7,542 bases of DNA from the NCBI GenBank assembly GCA_903854455.1, contig CAINWJ010000092.1, positions 1 through 7,542 on the forward strand, read 5' to 3'. Made by a program: the position numbers and the translations under genes. The number at the start of each line of letters is the position of its first letter. Within the stretch, counting starts at the first letter, position 1. This document shows, in pieces, positions 6,100 to 7,542 of this stretch. The stretch is from Candidatus Peribacteria bacterium (lineage in GTDB: Bacteria > Patescibacteriota > Gracilibacteria > Peribacterales > Peribacteraceae). A model generated the notes under the pieces. The model was not told where the DNA came from, made no database searches, and saw nothing but the letters and a program-made list of their open reading frames with translations.

Positions 6100-6750
6100 T
6101 CATGATCTCACCACTGTCGTATCCCGCCGCAACAACCAGATGCCCACGTAACTGAGGGGCGAGTAGAGCACACCCGCTCCCACTTTGAACGCCCACCACG
6201 GAATCATCATGAGGATGATTGTCTTGAGCGGATACACGCCGATGAACGCGATGGAATACCAGAGAACCGTATCCACCGCCTGACCCCAGCAGTTGGAGAG
6301 ATTGGACCGGAGCCAGAAGAAGCGACCTCCGGTTTTCGCACGCAGAAAGAAGAACGACAGTACGTCCTGATACTCACCCGCAATGTAGGCGATGAGCGAC
6401 GCGAAGGTGAACCGAAGCGACAGTCCGAAAATCTGATCGTACGCCTCGGGCATGAGGAAATCCGGCGATACCGGCATCACGTTGGACAGTGCATTGAAGC
6501 TGAGAAAAATGATGAGACTTACAAACCCGAACAGAACAAAAGCTCGGGCATGCGCCTTACCATACACCTCACCCACCACATCCGTCGTCAGGAACACCAG
6601 CGGAAAAGCGAAGATGGCAGTGGAGAGGTGCGTACCGAAGAAGAACGGCATGATCTTGATCCCCACTGTATTGGAGGCGAAGAGCGCCGTAATGTAGAGC
6701 GTGAACGCAGCCAGAAGCTTGCGATCAAACGTGATCGAACCAGATGTCAT
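6100..6750 (-). CDS. yhhQ: Queuosine precursor transporter (YhhQ / Vut_1 family)
   Basis: A 216-residue integral membrane protein with about six hydrophobic segments. Family hallmarks: FPLVFLTTDVVGEVYG at 49-64, the central helix around AYIAGEYQDVLSFFF with charged residues in the membrane, and WLRSNLSNCWGQAVDTVLW followed by FIGVYP, matching the conserved LRNN..S...Q..DT and GV.P pattern of Vut_1. Characterised members import queuosine precursors (preQ0, preQ1) for tRNA wobble-base modification; the exact substrate here is inferred. No queuosine gene is visible in the window, which would fit a scavenging organism. It starts 21 bases after the pyrG stop and ends 19 bases before fumC, so it is probably in the same operon. 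No Shine-Dalgarno sequence; the leader is pyrimidine-rich (CTTCTTCCTCTACATCCT). Confidence 0.9.
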   Translation of the reverse strand: MTSGSITFDRKLLAAFTLYITALFASNTVGIKIMPFFFGTHLSTAIFAFPLVFLTTDVVGEVYGKAHARAFVLFGFVSLIIFLSFNALSNVMPVSPDFLMPEAYDQIFGLSLRFTFASLIAYIAGEYQDVLSFFFLRAKTGGRFFWLRSNLSNCWGQAVDTVLWYSIAFIGVYPLKTIILMMIPWWAFKVGAGVLYSPLSYVGIWLLRRDTTVVRS

Positions 6751-6771
6751 AGGATGTAGAGGAAGAAGCTA

Positions 6772-7542
6772 TCATTTGTTTCCTGATGCAACTTTCATGA
6801 ACGCCCGGAAGAGCGGCTGCGGCCGGTGTGGGCGGCTTTTGAACTCCGGATGGAACTGGCTGCCAAGCATGAACGGATGATCTTTGATTTCGACGATCTC
6901 CATCAGCCCCGTCTTCGTCCACTCACCGGAGAAAACCAATCCCTGATCTTCGAGCTGCTTCCGCAATGCATTATTAAATTCATAGCGATGCCTGTGCCGC
7001 TCGGAGATCTCGTCTCCTTTCTCCATCTGTCCTGCAACCTTGTACGCCTCGTACGCCTTCGTTCCCTTCTTGAGCTTGCAACGGTAGGCACCCAATCTCA
7101 ATGTTCCGCCCTTCGCACGACCAGCGTGCTGACCGGGGAGGAAGTGCACGACATATTTCGAATGATCCAGTTTCTCCTTTTCATCGAATTCCTGACTCGT
7201 GAGTTCTTTGTCACCGAGCTTGGCTCTGGCAAATTCAATTGTAAGCAGCTGCGCACCGAGGCAGAGACCGAGGTACGGCACCTTATTGATACGTGCGTAA
7301 TTCGCGGCGAGAATCTTCCCTTCGATGCCGCGCGTGCCAAACCCACCGGGAACGATCAAACCGGCGCAACCCTTGAGATCTTTCCAAACATCCTTGTTTT
7401 GTTTCTCCAGTTTCTCGGAATCCACCCAGACGATCTGTGCCTTGCGACCGTAGAAGACGGCAGCCGATTTGATAGCTTCGATGACGCTCAGGTACGCATC
7501 GTCCAAGTGCGTGTACTTCCCGACCAATGCAATCTTGATCGG
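6772..7542 (-). CDS. pyrG: CTP synthase, C-terminal glutaminase half (5' part outside window)
   Basis: 256 residues of an enzyme usually about 540 long; the frame is open at base 7542. The visible part begins with PIKIALVGKY, the linker-to-glutaminase boundary, and covers the whole class I glutamine amidotransferase domain. The nucleophilic cysteine lies in GLCLGAQ (codon at 7261-7263), the oxyanion region in VPGGFGTRG, and the catalytic His and Glu in QFHPEF (around 6844-6852). GGTLRLGAY and ERHRHRYEFNN are typical CTP synthase segments not shared by other amidotransferases. The domain frees ammonia from glutamine for the ATP-dependent amination of UTP to CTP. It is the first visible gene of the minus-strand run and sits with pyrD and pyrK. 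Confidence 0.96.
   Translation of the reverse strand, partial: PIKIALVGKYTHLDDAYLSVIEAIKSAAVFYGRKAQIVWVDSEKLEKQNKDVWKDLKGCAGLIVPGGFGTRGIEGKILAANYARINKVPYLGLCLGAQLLTIEFARAKLGDKELTSQEFDEKEKLDHSKYVVHFLPGQHAGRAKGGTLRLGAYRCKLKKGTKAYEAYKVAGQMEKGDEISERHRHRYEFNNALRKQLEDQGLVFSGEWTKTGLMEIVEIKDHPFMLGSQFHPEFKSRPHRPQPLFRAFMKVASGNK

Overview
The window looks like chromosomal DNA from a bacterium with standard translation (pyrG, yhhQ and fumC all end at TGA, so TGA is a stop). GC content is moderate by eye and the spacers are short, except for one 530-base gap. Every gene I can support lies on the minus strand, so transcription runs from the right end to the left. No mobile-element gene, CRISPR array, rRNA or tRNA is visible. 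The lineage cannot be fixed from sequence alone. The archaeal-like PyrD/PyrK pair, a PyrD tail that looks derived from an interspersed repeat, and the absence of Shine-Dalgarno sequences are compatible with a Candidate Phyla Radiation bacterium (Peregrinibacteria/Peribacteria type). That is a low-confidence guess.

Right part (7542 to 2715): a tightly spaced run of pyrG (C-terminal glutaminase half only, cut by the window edge), a queuosine-precursor transporter (YhhQ/Vut_1), fumC, pyrD and pyrK. The first three genes are separated by about 20 bases and pyrD and pyrK by 10, so this is probably one or two transcription units. PyrD and PyrK form the NAD-linked class 1B dihydroorotate dehydrogenase that makes orotate, and PyrG turns UTP into CTP. 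Three of the five genes are therefore pyrimidine synthesis. FumC and the transporter are less obvious partners. The fumC-pyrD spacer and the region after pyrK carry two copies of the same 25-base palindromic repeat.

Middle gap (2714 to 2185): this holds the most interesting regulatory structure. A well-conserved CIRCE operator (HrcA heat-shock repressor site) overlaps a plausible minus-strand promoter. That promoter would drive a transcript of only about 110 bases, ending at a strong intrinsic terminator. The only coding potential in it is a 13-residue peptide, MSGGCCGGCGDKK. No chaperone gene is adjacent. A further long imperfect hairpin lies between the terminator and the next gene.

Left part (2184 to 1): one uninterrupted 728-codon minus-strand reading frame that runs off the window. 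It is a long RelA/SpoT homologue with HD hydrolase, synthetase, TGS, helical and ACT-like regions. It then ends in at least three hydrophobic membrane-spanning segments, which canonical ribosome-bound RelA/SpoT enzymes lack. Its hydrolase site looks intact, while several synthetase positions are substituted. A membrane-anchored, possibly hydrolase-biased alarmone enzyme next to a putative heat-shock microtranscript is the most unusual thing here.
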